The translations under genes and the position numbers were made by a program. 64,000 nucleotides of DNA from Acidobacteriota bacterium (lineage in GTDB: Bacteria; Acidobacteriota; Vicinamibacteria; Vicinamibacterales; SCN-69-37): NCBI GenBank assembly GCA_947467605.1, contig CANIII010000003.1:1-64000 (forward strand). The letters are read 5' to 3'. The notes under the pieces are model-generated. The model worked only from the letters and a program-made list of their open reading frames with translations. It searched no databases and had not been told where the DNA came from. Below, piece by piece: positions 33,771 through 42,226 of the stretch; position 1 is the first letter of the stretch, and the number at the start of each line of letters is the position of its first letter.

Positions 33771-35302
33771 CGCATCACTCCCATTTTCACGAGCAAGGGC
33801 ACTGTGGTCGTGTCAATGGGGCCCAGCATCAGATTCGGCAGAACGCCGAAGAGCACGAGAATGCAGACCAGAACCACAATGGCCACCCACTCGGTGCCCT
33901 TCGCGTCCGGCAGATCCTGAAAATGCGGGTCGGTGCTCTTCGCGCCGTAGAAGATCTGTTTCACAACGCGCAACACGTAGATCGATGTGAAGAACGCGCC
34001 GAGCACGCCGGGAATCAGCCACCACGAATGCGCCGACTGCCAGGCGCCGATGAACGTAAGGAACTCAGCGACGAAGCCTGCCGTGGCCGGCAACCCCAGC
34101 GACGAGAAACCGCCGATCGCAAACGCGGTCGAAATCCCCGGCATCATCGTCGCGAAGCCACCCATCTTGAAGATCTCGCGTGAGTGCGCCTTCTCGTAGA
34201 CCAAGCCGACGAGCGCAAAGAACAGACCCGTCATGATGCCGTGCGCGATCATCTGAAAGACCGAGCCATTGATGCCCTGCTCGGTGAGCGTCGCCATGCC
34301 GAGCATGACCACGCCCATGTGCGACACGGAGGAATACGCCACGACGTACTTCAAATCTTTTTGGGACATAGCGCTGAGCGCGCCATAGACGATGTTGACG
34401 CAGGCGATGGCGCCCACAAGCCAGGCCCACTGCACTGCGCCATCTGGGGTAAGGCCAAACCCGAGCCGCAGAACACCGTAGGCGCCGAGCTTCATTAGCA
34501 CGCCAGCGTGCAGCATCGACACGGCTGTTGGTGCAGACGCGTGGCCATCAGGCGACCAGGTGTGGAACGGAAAGATGCCGGCCAGCACGCCGAAACCGAC
34601 ATAGAAAAACAGGAAGACCCACGACTGCAGCTGGGGATCGAACTTTACCTTCTGCAAGTCGAGGAACGAGAACGATGTGGAGCCCGCCGCCGTGTAGAGC
34701 GCGAGCATGCCGACCAGGATGAATGCCGAGCCGAGCAGCAGATATAGCGTCAGCTTCATGGCGGCGTATTCTTTGGTGCCGACGCCGACGCGCTTGAACG
34801 CCCAACCGAACATGCCTTCCGGCTTCACCTCACCCGTTGATCCCCAAATGGCGATCAGCAGATACATCGGCAGCACGGCAATTTCGTAGAACAGGAAGAA
34901 CACGAACAGGTCGAGCGACGCGAACACGCCGAAGACGCCCGTCGACAACAGCAGCAACAGTGCGTAGAACTCCTGGCCCCGCGTTTTCACTGTCCACGAG
35001 GCAAACGATCCCGCAAACAGAATGATCGCCGTCAGCAGCGTGAGCACCAGGCCCCAGCCATCAACCGCCAGGTTGTAATTGATGCCCATCGACGGCACGA
35101 GCGGCAGGAACTCATGAAACTGGAAGCCGTTCGCGACGTGGTCGTATTTGAAATACAGCAGAATCGACAACACCAGCGACAGGCTGCTCCCAACGACGCC
35201 CGTCATCCGCACGAGCGTCGGACGATGCCGTGCAAACGCCATGATGATCAGCGCGCTGACGAACGGTGACCAGGTGATGACCGAGAGGATTGGGAAGCCC
35301 AT
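33767..35302 (-). CDS. nuoM: NADH-quinone oxidoreductase subunit M
   Basis: The 511-residue multi-spanning subunit carries LFYEIAVLPMYLLIAIWG, the FPFHTWSPDGHASAPTAVS channel motif and KYVVAYSSVSHMGVVMLG. It is the middle antiporter-like module of complex I. Length and motif order are standard. Its start overlaps the nuoL stop by one base (TAATG) and its end overlaps nuoN by 4 bp, so the three channel subunits are translated in series. Confidence 0.95.
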   Translation of the reverse strand: MGFPILSVITWSPFVSALIIMAFARHRPTLVRMTGVVGSSLSLVLSILLYFKYDHVANGFQFHEFLPLVPSMGINYNLAVDGWGLVLTLLTAIILFAGSFASWTVKTRGQEFYALLLLLSTGVFGVFASLDLFVFFLFYEIAVLPMYLLIAIWGSTGEVKPEGMFGWAFKRVGVGTKEYAAMKLTLYLLLGSAFILVGMLALYTAAGSTSFSFLDLQKVKFDPQLQSWVFLFFYVGFGVLAGIFPFHTWSPDGHASAPTAVSMLHAGVLMKLGAYGVLRLGFGLTPDGAVQWAWLVGAIACVNIVYGALSAMSQKDLKYVVAYSSVSHMGVVMLGMATLTEQGINGSVFQMIAHGIMTGLFFALVGLVYEKAHSREIFKMGGFATMMPGISTAFAIGGFSSLGLPATAGFVAEFLTFIGAWQSAHSWWLIPGVLGAFFTSIYVLRVVKQIFYGAKSTDPHFQDLPDAKGTEWVAIVVLVCILVLFGVLPNLMLGPIDTTTVPLLVKMGVMR

Positions 35303-37182
35303 TACAGCGTCCCTCGCATCCAGAGCATCAGTACGAGCAATCCGGCCGCCACTGCGAAGATGTAGTCACCCACCCGCCCTGTTTGAATCCGTCGCAGCGC
35401 GTCGCCGCCATCGAGCGTCCACGCGCTAATGACGTTGAGCACGCCGTCGACAATGTAGCGATCGGTCCAACCAATGAGCCGCGCAAACGCGAGCAGGATG
35501 TGACGGTAGATAAAGAGATACAGATCGTCGAGCCAGAACTTGTTCACTGCGGCGACACGGATCGGCGCAAAGACCGACGCCAGGGTGTCTGCGCTGATCG
35601 TGCGCGTCTGATACGTCAAGTACGCGCCCACGATGCCGGCCAGCCCCATCGCCACCGCAACCGGTGTGAGCCAGCCCGGGCTCGCAAATTCTGGCTCCGC
35701 ATGATGGAAGAACGTCGAGTAGACGCCGATTACGATCGCGGCGATCGCCAAAATCCACAACGGGCCGGCCATCAGGAACGGCGGATCGCCATGGTGGCCA
35801 TGGTGGCCGTCGTCATGGGTATGCCCGTGCGCGTGGCCCGGTGCGGCTGGCGCAGCAAAGAACACCAGAAACACGACCTTCGACATGTAGAAGGCGGTGA
35901 GGAACGCACCCGTCAACAGCATCACGAACGGGCCCGTGAGGCCGCCCGCCAGGGTCGCGCCCAGCACTTCTTCCTTCGAGATGAATCCGGCAAAAGCCGG
36001 CACGCCGGCCAGCGACAGCGTGCCGATGATGAACACCGTCGCCACCTGCGGCATGCGCTTGAAGAGGCCGCCCATGTCGTGCATCTCGTTGCTGTGCACC
36101 GCGTGAATTACGGCACCGGCACCGAGAAACAGCAACGCCTTGAACACGCCATGCGTCAGCAGATGCAGGAAGCCCGCGCCGGCGAAGCCCGCGCCGACGG
36201 CCGTCATCATGTAGCCGAGCTGCGACACAGTCGAATACGCGAGCACTTTCTTGATGTCGGTCTGGACGCACGCCATGATCGCCGCCAGCAGCGCCGTGAT
36301 GCCGCCGATCCATCCCACGAGCAGCAACACCTGCGGTGTCTGGTGGAACAGGAACTCCGTGCGCACGAGCAAATAGACACCCGCGGTCACCATCGTCGCC
36401 GCATGAATCAGTGCGGAAACGGGCGTCGGGCCCTCCATCGCGTCTGGCAGCCACACATGGAGTGGAAACTGCGCCGACTTGCCCATCGCGCCCAGGTAGA
36501 GGCAGAACGTGATGACGCCGAGCCCGGCGGTGGCGAGCGTTCCGCCTTTGACCATGTGCTCGAGCTCGAGAATGTCCCACGTGCCCGCGAGGCGATACAG
36601 CAGCACGATGCCGATCAGAAGACCGACGTCACCCGCTTTGGTCGTCCAGAACGCTTTCAGGGCGGCGCGGGCGGCTTCAGGCTTCCGATACCAGAAGCCG
36701 ATCAGCAGATACGAGCAGACGCCGACCAGTTCCCAGCAGACGAAGAGCTGCAGCAGGTTTGGCGACAGCACCACGCCCATCATCGAGAACACGAACAGCG
36801 AGTGGTACGCGTAGTACCGGCCGAATGCCGCTGGCGGCTCGTCGTGCAGGTATTCCAGCGAGTAGATCTGCACGAGCGTGGCGACGAGGGTCACCAGAAT
36901 GAGCATCAGGCTCGACTGGGGATCGATCAGCACGCCGACGGTGGCCAACGGACCGTTCGCGCCAGGCAGCCAGTTCCAGGCGGCGCGAATCGGTTCCACT
37001 GAACCAGACGCGAGCTGCCACGTGCGAATCGCCGCGGCCAGCGAGGTGGCGACGGCCGCGATCGACAGGAACGCAGCCGGACGCCCTGACCGTCGCAACG
37101 GTGCCAGCACGCCTATCAGCAGAAACGCGCCCGCGGGCAGCAGCAGCGCGAGAATGGCGAGGGTGACAGGATTCATTGTCAT
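35302..37182 (-). CDS. nuoL: NADH-quinone oxidoreductase subunit L
   Basis: The 626-residue distal channel subunit shows CWELVGVCSYLLIGFWY, FPLHVWLPDAMEGPTPVSA and KVLAYSTVSQLGYMM, plus a C-terminal extension with the lateral helix. A His-rich loop (HAHGHTHDDGHHGHHG, about residues 448-463) stands out and may bind metal. The start at 37182 overlaps the nuoK stop (ATGA); a second ATG follows at 37176. Confidence 0.95.
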   Translation of the reverse strand: MTMNPVTLAILALLLPAGAFLLIGVLAPLRRSGRPAAFLSIAAVATSLAAAIRTWQLASGSVEPIRAAWNWLPGANGPLATVGVLIDPQSSLMLILVTLVATLVQIYSLEYLHDEPPAAFGRYYAYHSLFVFSMMGVVLSPNLLQLFVCWELVGVCSYLLIGFWYRKPEAARAALKAFWTTKAGDVGLLIGIVLLYRLAGTWDILELEHMVKGGTLATAGLGVITFCLYLGAMGKSAQFPLHVWLPDAMEGPTPVSALIHAATMVTAGVYLLVRTEFLFHQTPQVLLLVGWIGGITALLAAIMACVQTDIKKVLAYSTVSQLGYMMTAVGAGFAGAGFLHLLTHGVFKALLFLGAGAVIHAVHSNEMHDMGGLFKRMPQVATVFIIGTLSLAGVPAFAGFISKEEVLGATLAGGLTGPFVMLLTGAFLTAFYMSKVVFLVFFAAPAAPGHAHGHTHDDGHHGHHGDPPFLMAGPLWILAIAAIVIGVYSTFFHHAEPEFASPGWLTPVAVAMGLAGIVGAYLTYQTRTISADTLASVFAPIRVAAVNKFWLDDLYLFIYRHILLAFARLIGWTDRYIVDGVLNVISAWTLDGGDALRRIQTGRVGDYIFAVAAGLLVLMLWMRGTL

Positions 37183-37478
37183 CCCTTCAACCAGTCGATG
37201 TGGTCCGCCGTTGAGGTGCGTCGCATCCGGAACAGGAGAATCACGAGGGCGAGGCCGAGCGCAATCTCCGCCACCGTGATACAGATCGCAAACAACGTGA
37301 AGATCATGCCGAGCGCCGTGCCGTGAAACCGGCTGAAGGCGACGAAGTTGATGTTGACGGCGTTGAGCATGAGCTCGACACCGAGCAGAATGCCGACGGT
37401 GTTGCGGCGCGTGATGACACCGAACAACCCAATCGAGAACAGCACGGCGGCCAGCGAGAGATACGCAGAGAGCGGCAT
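37179..37478 (-). CDS. nuoK: NADH-quinone oxidoreductase subunit K
   Basis: I choose the ATG at 37478, which gives the normal 99 residues with three spans. The conserved acidic residues are in GILLGVELMLNAVNINFVA and TVAEIALGLALVI. The open frame extends further upstream into nuoJ. NuoK belongs to the proton-translocating membrane arm. It follows nuoJ by 4 bp and overlaps nuoL by 4 bp. Confidence 0.95.
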   Translation of the reverse strand: MPLSAYLSLAAVLFSIGLFGVITRRNTVGILLGVELMLNAVNINFVAFSRFHGTALGMIFTLFAICITVAEIALGLALVILLFRMRRTSTADHIDWLKG

Positions 37479-37482
37479 CGAC

Positions 37483-37977
37483 CTATTCCTCCGGTCTCGC
37501 GAAATAGGTCGCGGCCAAGAGGCCAGCGAGCAGCAGCACGCCGAGGAGTTCAAACGGCAAAAGGAACTGCGTGAGCAGCGAAATGCCCATCCACTTGGTG
37601 ATGTCGGCCGTCATTTCCGGTCGGGGCATGTCGATGCCGGAGCGACGAATCACGTTGAGCACCATCGCCAGCACGCCGACCGCGACCACCGCGCCACCGA
37701 GAATGCGTCGGCTCGTCTGCGACAACCGCTCGCCCACCAGCCGTTCGGTGACGACGATGGCAAAGACCACGACCGTGATGACGCCGCCGGCATAGAGCAA
37801 CACTTGCACCGCGCCGAGAAACTCGGCATCAAGCGCGATGAAGATGCCCGCCGTACCGACCAACGCGGCGGCCAGCCACAGCACCGAATGGAACAGGTTC
37901 TTGCTGAGCACCACGTTCAGGGCCGAGCCTACGAGGCCGACCGCCAAGACCCAGAATGCGAGGACTTCGCCGTTCAT
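37483..37977 (-). CDS. nuoJ: NADH-quinone oxidoreductase subunit J
   Basis: I start at the ATG at 37977, overlapping the nuoI stop (ATGA); the longer frame is only the nuoI 3' end. The 164-residue subunit has five spans and the conserved LGAVQVLLYAGGVITVVVF helix, whose pi-bulge is central to conformational coupling in complex I. The C-terminus matches the family. Confidence 0.94.
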   Translation of the reverse strand: MNGEVLAFWVLAVGLVGSALNVVLSKNLFHSVLWLAAALVGTAGIFIALDAEFLGAVQVLLYAGGVITVVVFAIVVTERLVGERLSQTSRRILGGAVVAVGVLAMVLNVIRRSGIDMPRPEMTADITKWMGISLLTQFLLPFELLGVLLLAGLLAATYFARPEE

Positions 37978-38549
37978 GCCTCGCCTCCCGCCGGTGCCGA
38001 GGCAGCCTTCGGGGCCTCGACGGCCTCCGGTGCCGCCACTTTCTTCGGCGGCGCCTGCATATCGCGCAGGCGGTTGCCGGTGCCCCACGAGTTTTCGTAC
38101 TGCAGACCAATGGCGTGGAGGCGATCCTTGTCGAGCAGCATGGTGCGACGGTCCGACGTCGCCATATCAAACGACTTGGTCATGACGATCGCATCGGTCG
38201 GGCACACTTGCACGCAGAGTTCGCAGAACTCACACGCGTAGAGTTCGAGCGTGAAGGTCTTGGCGTAGTTGCGCTTCTCGGCCTTGAGCATCTCGACCTT
38301 GATCACGGCCGGCGGGCAAATGAACTCGCAGAGGCGGCAGCCAATGCAGTTCTCTTCGCCGGTCTCTTTGTCGATCGTCAGTGCCAGGAGGCCGCGATAC
38401 CGATCCGGATAGACGCGCGGTTTTTCCGGATAGTGCACGGTGACAGGCTTGCGAAACAGATTCAGCCCGGTGATGCGCATGGCGCGCACCACGGCGCTCG
38501 TGAGCGCGACGGCTTCTCTGAAGAACCCACGTGATTTCGGGTTAGACAC
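37974..38549 (-). CDS. nuoI: NADH-quinone oxidoreductase subunit I (2x 4Fe-4S)
   Basis: The 191-residue ferredoxin-like subunit holds two 4Fe-4S motifs, CIGCRLCEFICP and CEFCELCVQVCP. These form the N6a/N6b clusters that pass electrons towards NuoB. An N-terminal amphipathic part contacts the membrane arm. The last 30 residues are Ala/Pro-rich (APEAVEAPKAASAPAGG) and extend beyond the usual end. It overlaps nuoH by 8 bp and nuoJ by 4 bp. Confidence 0.95.
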   Translation of the reverse strand: MSNPKSRGFFREAVALTSAVVRAMRITGLNLFRKPVTVHYPEKPRVYPDRYRGLLALTIDKETGEENCIGCRLCEFICPPAVIKVEMLKAEKRNYAKTFTLELYACEFCELCVQVCPTDAIVMTKSFDMATSDRRTMLLDKDRLHAIGLQYENSWGTGNRLRDMQAPPKKVAAPEAVEAPKAASAPAGGEA

Positions 38550-39540
38550 CGGCGCCGCTCCTGATCACGATCACCACGGCTGTCGCCAGCAACAAGAGCA
38601 ACGTCAGCGGCAACAGCAGTTTCCAGGAAATGGAGAGGATCTGATCGACCTTGATGCGGAGAAAGCTCCATCGCACCCAGGTGAAGAGCACAAACACCAG
38701 TAGTGCCTTGATCGTGAACCACAGCGGACCGAGCCAGGACGGCCCCGGACCGGCCCACGCACCGAGGAACAGCGCCGCGCCGAGGAATGACGTGCCAATC
38801 ACGTGCGCGTATTCGCCGAGCTGGATGAACGCGAACTTCATCCCGGAATACTCCACGCGGAAGCCGGCGATCAACTCCGACTCGGCTTCGAGAATATCGA
38901 ACGGCGTTCGGTTCTCCGCGGCAACACCGGCGACGATAAACGCGATGAACGCGAGTTGGCCGATCACTGGATACGCGATAAACCAGAGCCCCTGTTGCGC
39001 GGTAGCGATGTCAGACAGCTTCATCGAGCCGGCCAGCATCACGGGCACCAGCGCCGCCATCACGAATGGCAGGTCATACGAGATGATCTGATTCACCGCG
39101 CGCATGGCCGAGATCAGCGCGTACTTGTTGTTCGATCCCCATCCGGCCATGAACAGGCCGACGATTTCCATCGACGAGACGGCGAGGAAGAACAACACAC
39201 CGATGTTCAGGTCGGCCACGCCGAGGCCCGGTGCAAACGGCATCGACGCAAAGATCAACATGCACGGAATAAAGAAGATGACCGGCGCCAGGTTGAACAC
39301 GCCTTTGTCGGCGGCGTCCGGGACCAGATGCTCTTTCAACAGCAGCTTCACGCCGTCGGCAATCGGCTGGAGCAGCCCATGCGGGCCAACGCGATAGGGG
39401 CCCACGCGCGACTGCATGCGCGCGGCAAATTTCCGTTCAAGGAGCGTCACGTAGGCCAGCAACCCCGTCAACGCGCCGAGCACCACACCGCCGCTGATCA
39501 GCGCCACGAGCAATGGCGACATCGCGCTGGTCCCGGTCAT
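38542..39540 (-). CDS. nuoH: NADH-quinone oxidoreductase subunit H
   Basis: The 332-residue subunit has eight spans and the conserved quinone-chamber segments: ERKFAARMQSRVGPYRVGP near the N-terminus, the acidic AENRTPFDILEAESELIAG loop, and a final WVRWSFLRIKVDQ. It forms the quinone tunnel with NuoB and NuoD. The start overlaps the nuoD stop (ATGA). Confidence 0.96.
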   Translation of the reverse strand: MTGTSAMSPLLVALISGGVVLGALTGLLAYVTLLERKFAARMQSRVGPYRVGPHGLLQPIADGVKLLLKEHLVPDAADKGVFNLAPVIFFIPCMLIFASMPFAPGLGVADLNIGVLFFLAVSSMEIVGLFMAGWGSNNKYALISAMRAVNQIISYDLPFVMAALVPVMLAGSMKLSDIATAQQGLWFIAYPVIGQLAFIAFIVAGVAAENRTPFDILEAESELIAGFRVEYSGMKFAFIQLGEYAHVIGTSFLGAALFLGAWAGPGPSWLGPLWFTIKALLVFVLFTWVRWSFLRIKVDQILSISWKLLLPLTLLLLLATAVVIVIRSGAGV

Positions 39541-40685
39541 CGGTCCACCTCACCGAAGACCGGATCGACCGACCCCATGATGGCGACGACGTCGGCGACA
39601 GTGACGCCGGGAATGATATGGGGGAGCACGGCGAGATTCGAGAACGAGGCGCCGCGCCACTTCATGCGATACGGCTTGTTGGTGCCGTCGGCGACGAGGT
39701 AACACCCCACTTCGCCACGGGGGCCTTCGACCCGCGCGTAGGCCTCGCCCTTCGGGACCTTCACTTGCGCGAGCGATTTCACACCGGGCCTCGATGAGAT
39801 TGGCCCTTCGGGCAATCCGTCGAGCACCTGGCGGACGATGCGAATCGACTCACGGAATTCCACCATCCGCACGCGATAGCGCGCATGACAGTCGCCTTCG
39901 GTCTCTACCGGAACGGCAAATTCAAAGTCTTCGTACGACGAGTACGGTGCGTTCCGGCGCAGATCGTACTTCACGCCCGAGGCGCGCAGCAGCGGGCCGC
40001 ACACGCCGACATCCTGCGCCAGTTGCGACGAGATCACACCGATGCCACGCGTCCGCATTTCAAAAAACGCGTTGTCGTGCAGCATCGATTCGTATTCGCC
40101 GAGCCGCTGCTCAATCAGGTCCATCGTCGTGCGGCACTGCTCCACCCAGCCAGTCGGAATGTCGTACCGGACGCCGCCAACCTGATGGAAACCATAGAGC
40201 AACCGTGCGCCCACCAGCGACTCGAAGAGGTCAAGGATCTGCTCGCGCTCACGGATGCAGTAGAGAAACACGGACGTGCCGCCGCCGAGCGCACCGCCCA
40301 TGTCGAGGCACCACGTTCCCAGCCACAACAGGTGCGAAGCCACGCGCTGCAGTTCGTTCACGGCCACGCGCAGGTATTGCGCGCGCTTCGGCACTTCGAA
40401 CTGGCCGATCTTCTCGGCCGCCATCACGTAGGCAAGCTCGCTGGCCATCGCCGCGACGTAGTCGGTCTTTGAGGCGATCGAGGGGTACTGCACGTACGCG
40501 AGTGTCTCGGCCAGCTTCTCGTGGCACCGATGCAGATACCCAATCACAGCATCCACGGCGACGATCTTCTCGCCCTCGAGCGTCAGGATCGCGCGAAAGA
40601 CACCATGGGCCGATGGATGTTGCGGGCCCATGTTCATGGTGAGCCGCTCGCTGCCCGTGTAGTCGATTTCGCGCACTTCAGACAT
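39537..40685 (-). CDS. nuoD: NADH-quinone oxidoreductase subunit D
   Basis: The 382-residue 49-kDa-type subunit starts with MNMGPQHPSAHGVFR. It retains GYLHRCHEKLAE and ends in the DPVFGEVDR motif derived from hydrogenase large subunits. It lines the quinone-binding site next to NuoB. It is separate from NuoC, unlike the fused CD of enterobacteria. A 14-bp gap separates it from nuoC. Confidence 0.96.
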   Translation of the reverse strand: MSEVREIDYTGSERLTMNMGPQHPSAHGVFRAILTLEGEKIVAVDAVIGYLHRCHEKLAETLAYVQYPSIASKTDYVAAMASELAYVMAAEKIGQFEVPKRAQYLRVAVNELQRVASHLLWLGTWCLDMGGALGGGTSVFLYCIREREQILDLFESLVGARLLYGFHQVGGVRYDIPTGWVEQCRTTMDLIEQRLGEYESMLHDNAFFEMRTRGIGVISSQLAQDVGVCGPLLRASGVKYDLRRNAPYSSYEDFEFAVPVETEGDCHARYRVRMVEFRESIRIVRQVLDGLPEGPISSRPGVKSLAQVKVPKGEAYARVEGPRGEVGCYLVADGTNKPYRMKWRGASFSNLAVLPHIIPGVTVADVVAIMGSVDPVFGEVDR

Positions 40686-40699
40686 GTGTCGTGAGCTCT

Positions 40700-41152
40700 C
40701 TACCGGTACGGCGGATACGGTGTATCCACGGCGTAGGACTTCAGGAGTGGATGACCGTCCCAGTCATCCGACAGCAGAATGCGGCGCAGATCGGGATGTC
40801 CCTCGAACTGCACGCCAAACATGTCGTAGGTCTCGCGTTCCATCCAGTTGGCGCCGCGATACACGGGCACAAGCGATGGACAGCAGATGTTGCCGGCGCC
40901 GAGCTTCGCGCGCAGGACGACCGTGATGTTGTCGTCGAGATTCTCCACGTAGGCAACCGTCTCGAGGCCGTCGGCCTTGTGATCGATCGCCGTCGAGAAC
41001 GCGAAGAACGCGCACCCGATCGTCTCTTTCACAAACGCCGCGACGGACGCGAGCTGTTCGGTCGGCACGTGCACGGTCACGGCCGGCCCGCCGTCGGCGA
41101 CCGTCAGGCCCGTGATCTGAGAGAGCAGCGCTCGTGCGCGATCGGACGTCAC
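40700..41152 (-). CDS. nuoC: NADH-quinone oxidoreductase subunit C
   Basis: The 150-residue 30-kDa-type subunit shows the family hallmark WMERETYDMFGVQFEGHPDL with RRILLSDDW following. It packs against NuoD and NuoI in the peripheral arm. It ends in PYPPYR. One nucleotide separates its start from the nuoB stop. Confidence 0.95.
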   Translation of the reverse strand: MTSDRARALLSQITGLTVADGGPAVTVHVPTEQLASVAAFVKETIGCAFFAFSTAIDHKADGLETVAYVENLDDNITVVLRAKLGAGNICCPSLVPVYRGANWMERETYDMFGVQFEGHPDLRRILLSDDWDGHPLLKSYAVDTPYPPYR

Positions 41153-41153
41153 G

Positions 41154-41795
41154 TCAATCCACCTTCTCGTTGGGCGCCGGGCGGCGACCCGTGCGGCGGA
41201 AGGTCGAGATCTGTTCCTGCAACAACAGCAACCCGTTCAGCAACGACTCGGGCGGCGGTGGACATCCGGGCACGTACACGTCCACCGGAATCACGCGATC
41301 AACGCCCTTCACGACGTGATAGCCATGACGAAACGGACCGCCGGAATTCGCGCAGGAGCCCATCGACAGCGCCCACTTCGGATCGGGCATCTGGTCGTAA
41401 ATGCGCTGGAGCATCGGCGCCATCTTGATCGTGACGGTGCCCGAGACGATCATCAGGTCGGCATGTCGCGGCGATGCCCACGGCACCATGCCCAACCGCT
41501 CAACGTCGAAGCGCGACGCAAACGTCGCCATCATCTCGATCGCGCAACACGCCAGACCGAAACTGACCGGCCAGACGGATGACTTGCGTGCCCAATTGAA
41601 GAAGTTGTCCGCGAGCGTCGTGACCACGAACCCACCCGGGAACGAGTGAATCCCCTCGGTCATCTGCTCGAACAACGCGGAATGCTTGTCGCCCGTGGCC
41701 GGTCGCTGCTTGTGCAGCGCTTGCCATTCCTGAAGGTCCTTGATGTCTTTCCAGACCGGCGCGGGGATTACGGGGACGGGCGGTTTAATTTCCAC
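41154..41795 (-). CDS. nuoB: NADH-quinone oxidoreductase subunit B (N2 cluster)
   Basis: The 213-residue subunit has all ligands of the terminal 4Fe-4S cluster N2: the adjacent Cys pair in [12 protein letters not shown], the Cys in MGSCANSGG and the Cys in [11 protein letters not shown]. It hands electrons to quinone. About 50 N-terminal residues precede the core and are longer than in minimal homologs. It lies 12 bp after nuoA. Confidence 0.95.
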   Translation of the reverse strand: MEIKPPVPVIPAPVWKDIKDLQEWQALHKQRPATGDKHSALFEQMTEGIHSFPGGFVVTTLADNFFNWARKSSVWPVSFGLACCAIEMMATFASRFDVERLGMVPWASPRHADLMIVSGTVTIKMAPMLQRIYDQMPDPKWALSMGSCANSGGPFRHGYHVVKGVDRVIPVDVYVPGCPPPPESLLNGLLLLQEQISTFRRTGRRPAPNEKVD

Positions 41796-41807
41796 GCTAT
41801 GGACGCT

Positions 41808-42161
41808 CTACTTCCATGAGAGCAACCCCTCACGATAGGCGTACACCCAACCGAGCCCCAGGATCCCGATGAAGCCGAACATCGCGAGGAGACCAGGCAC
41901 ACCAAGCGCGCGAATCGTCAGCGCCCAGGGAAAGATGAAGATCGCTAACGTATCGAACACGAGGAACACAAGCGCAACCAGATAAAAGCCCACGGGAAAC
42001 TGTACCCACGCCTCACCGATCGGCTGTGCACCACATTCATAATTTTCAGATTTTGACGCGAACGAGCGCGACGGCCGAACGAGCCACGCGCCCAGCAAGG
42101 ACACCGTGGCGAAGACAATGATGATGGCGAGAAACACGACAACCGGAAGGTAGCTGGTCAA
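41808..42161 (-). CDS. nuoA: NADH-quinone oxidoreductase subunit A
   Basis: The 117-residue subunit has three spans and the conserved NYECGAQPIGEAWVQFPVGF loop and VFLVFDTLAIFIFPWA helix. The start codon is TTG at 42161, with GGAG about 8 nt upstream. It is the first gene of the nuo operon. The 65-bp gap before it contains a TATACT hexamer (minus strand, 42194-42199) as a possible -10, without a convincing -35. Confidence 0.93.
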   Translation of the reverse strand: MTSYLPVVVFLAIIIVFATVSLLGAWLVRPSRSFASKSENYECGAQPIGEAWVQFPVGFYLVALVFLVFDTLAIFIFPWALTIRALGVPGLLAMFGFIGILGLGWVYAYREGLLSWK

Positions 42162-42226
42162 CTCGGACGCTCCGCCTTAGCCAAACTGCGCGGAGTATAG
42201 CATGTGAACAAAAGCGCAAACGCGAT

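Noticed and set aside
35290-37002. A plus-strand open frame of 570 codons
   Set aside because: Antisense to nuoL with Arg/His/Gln-rich low-complexity content; the nuoL frame is certain.
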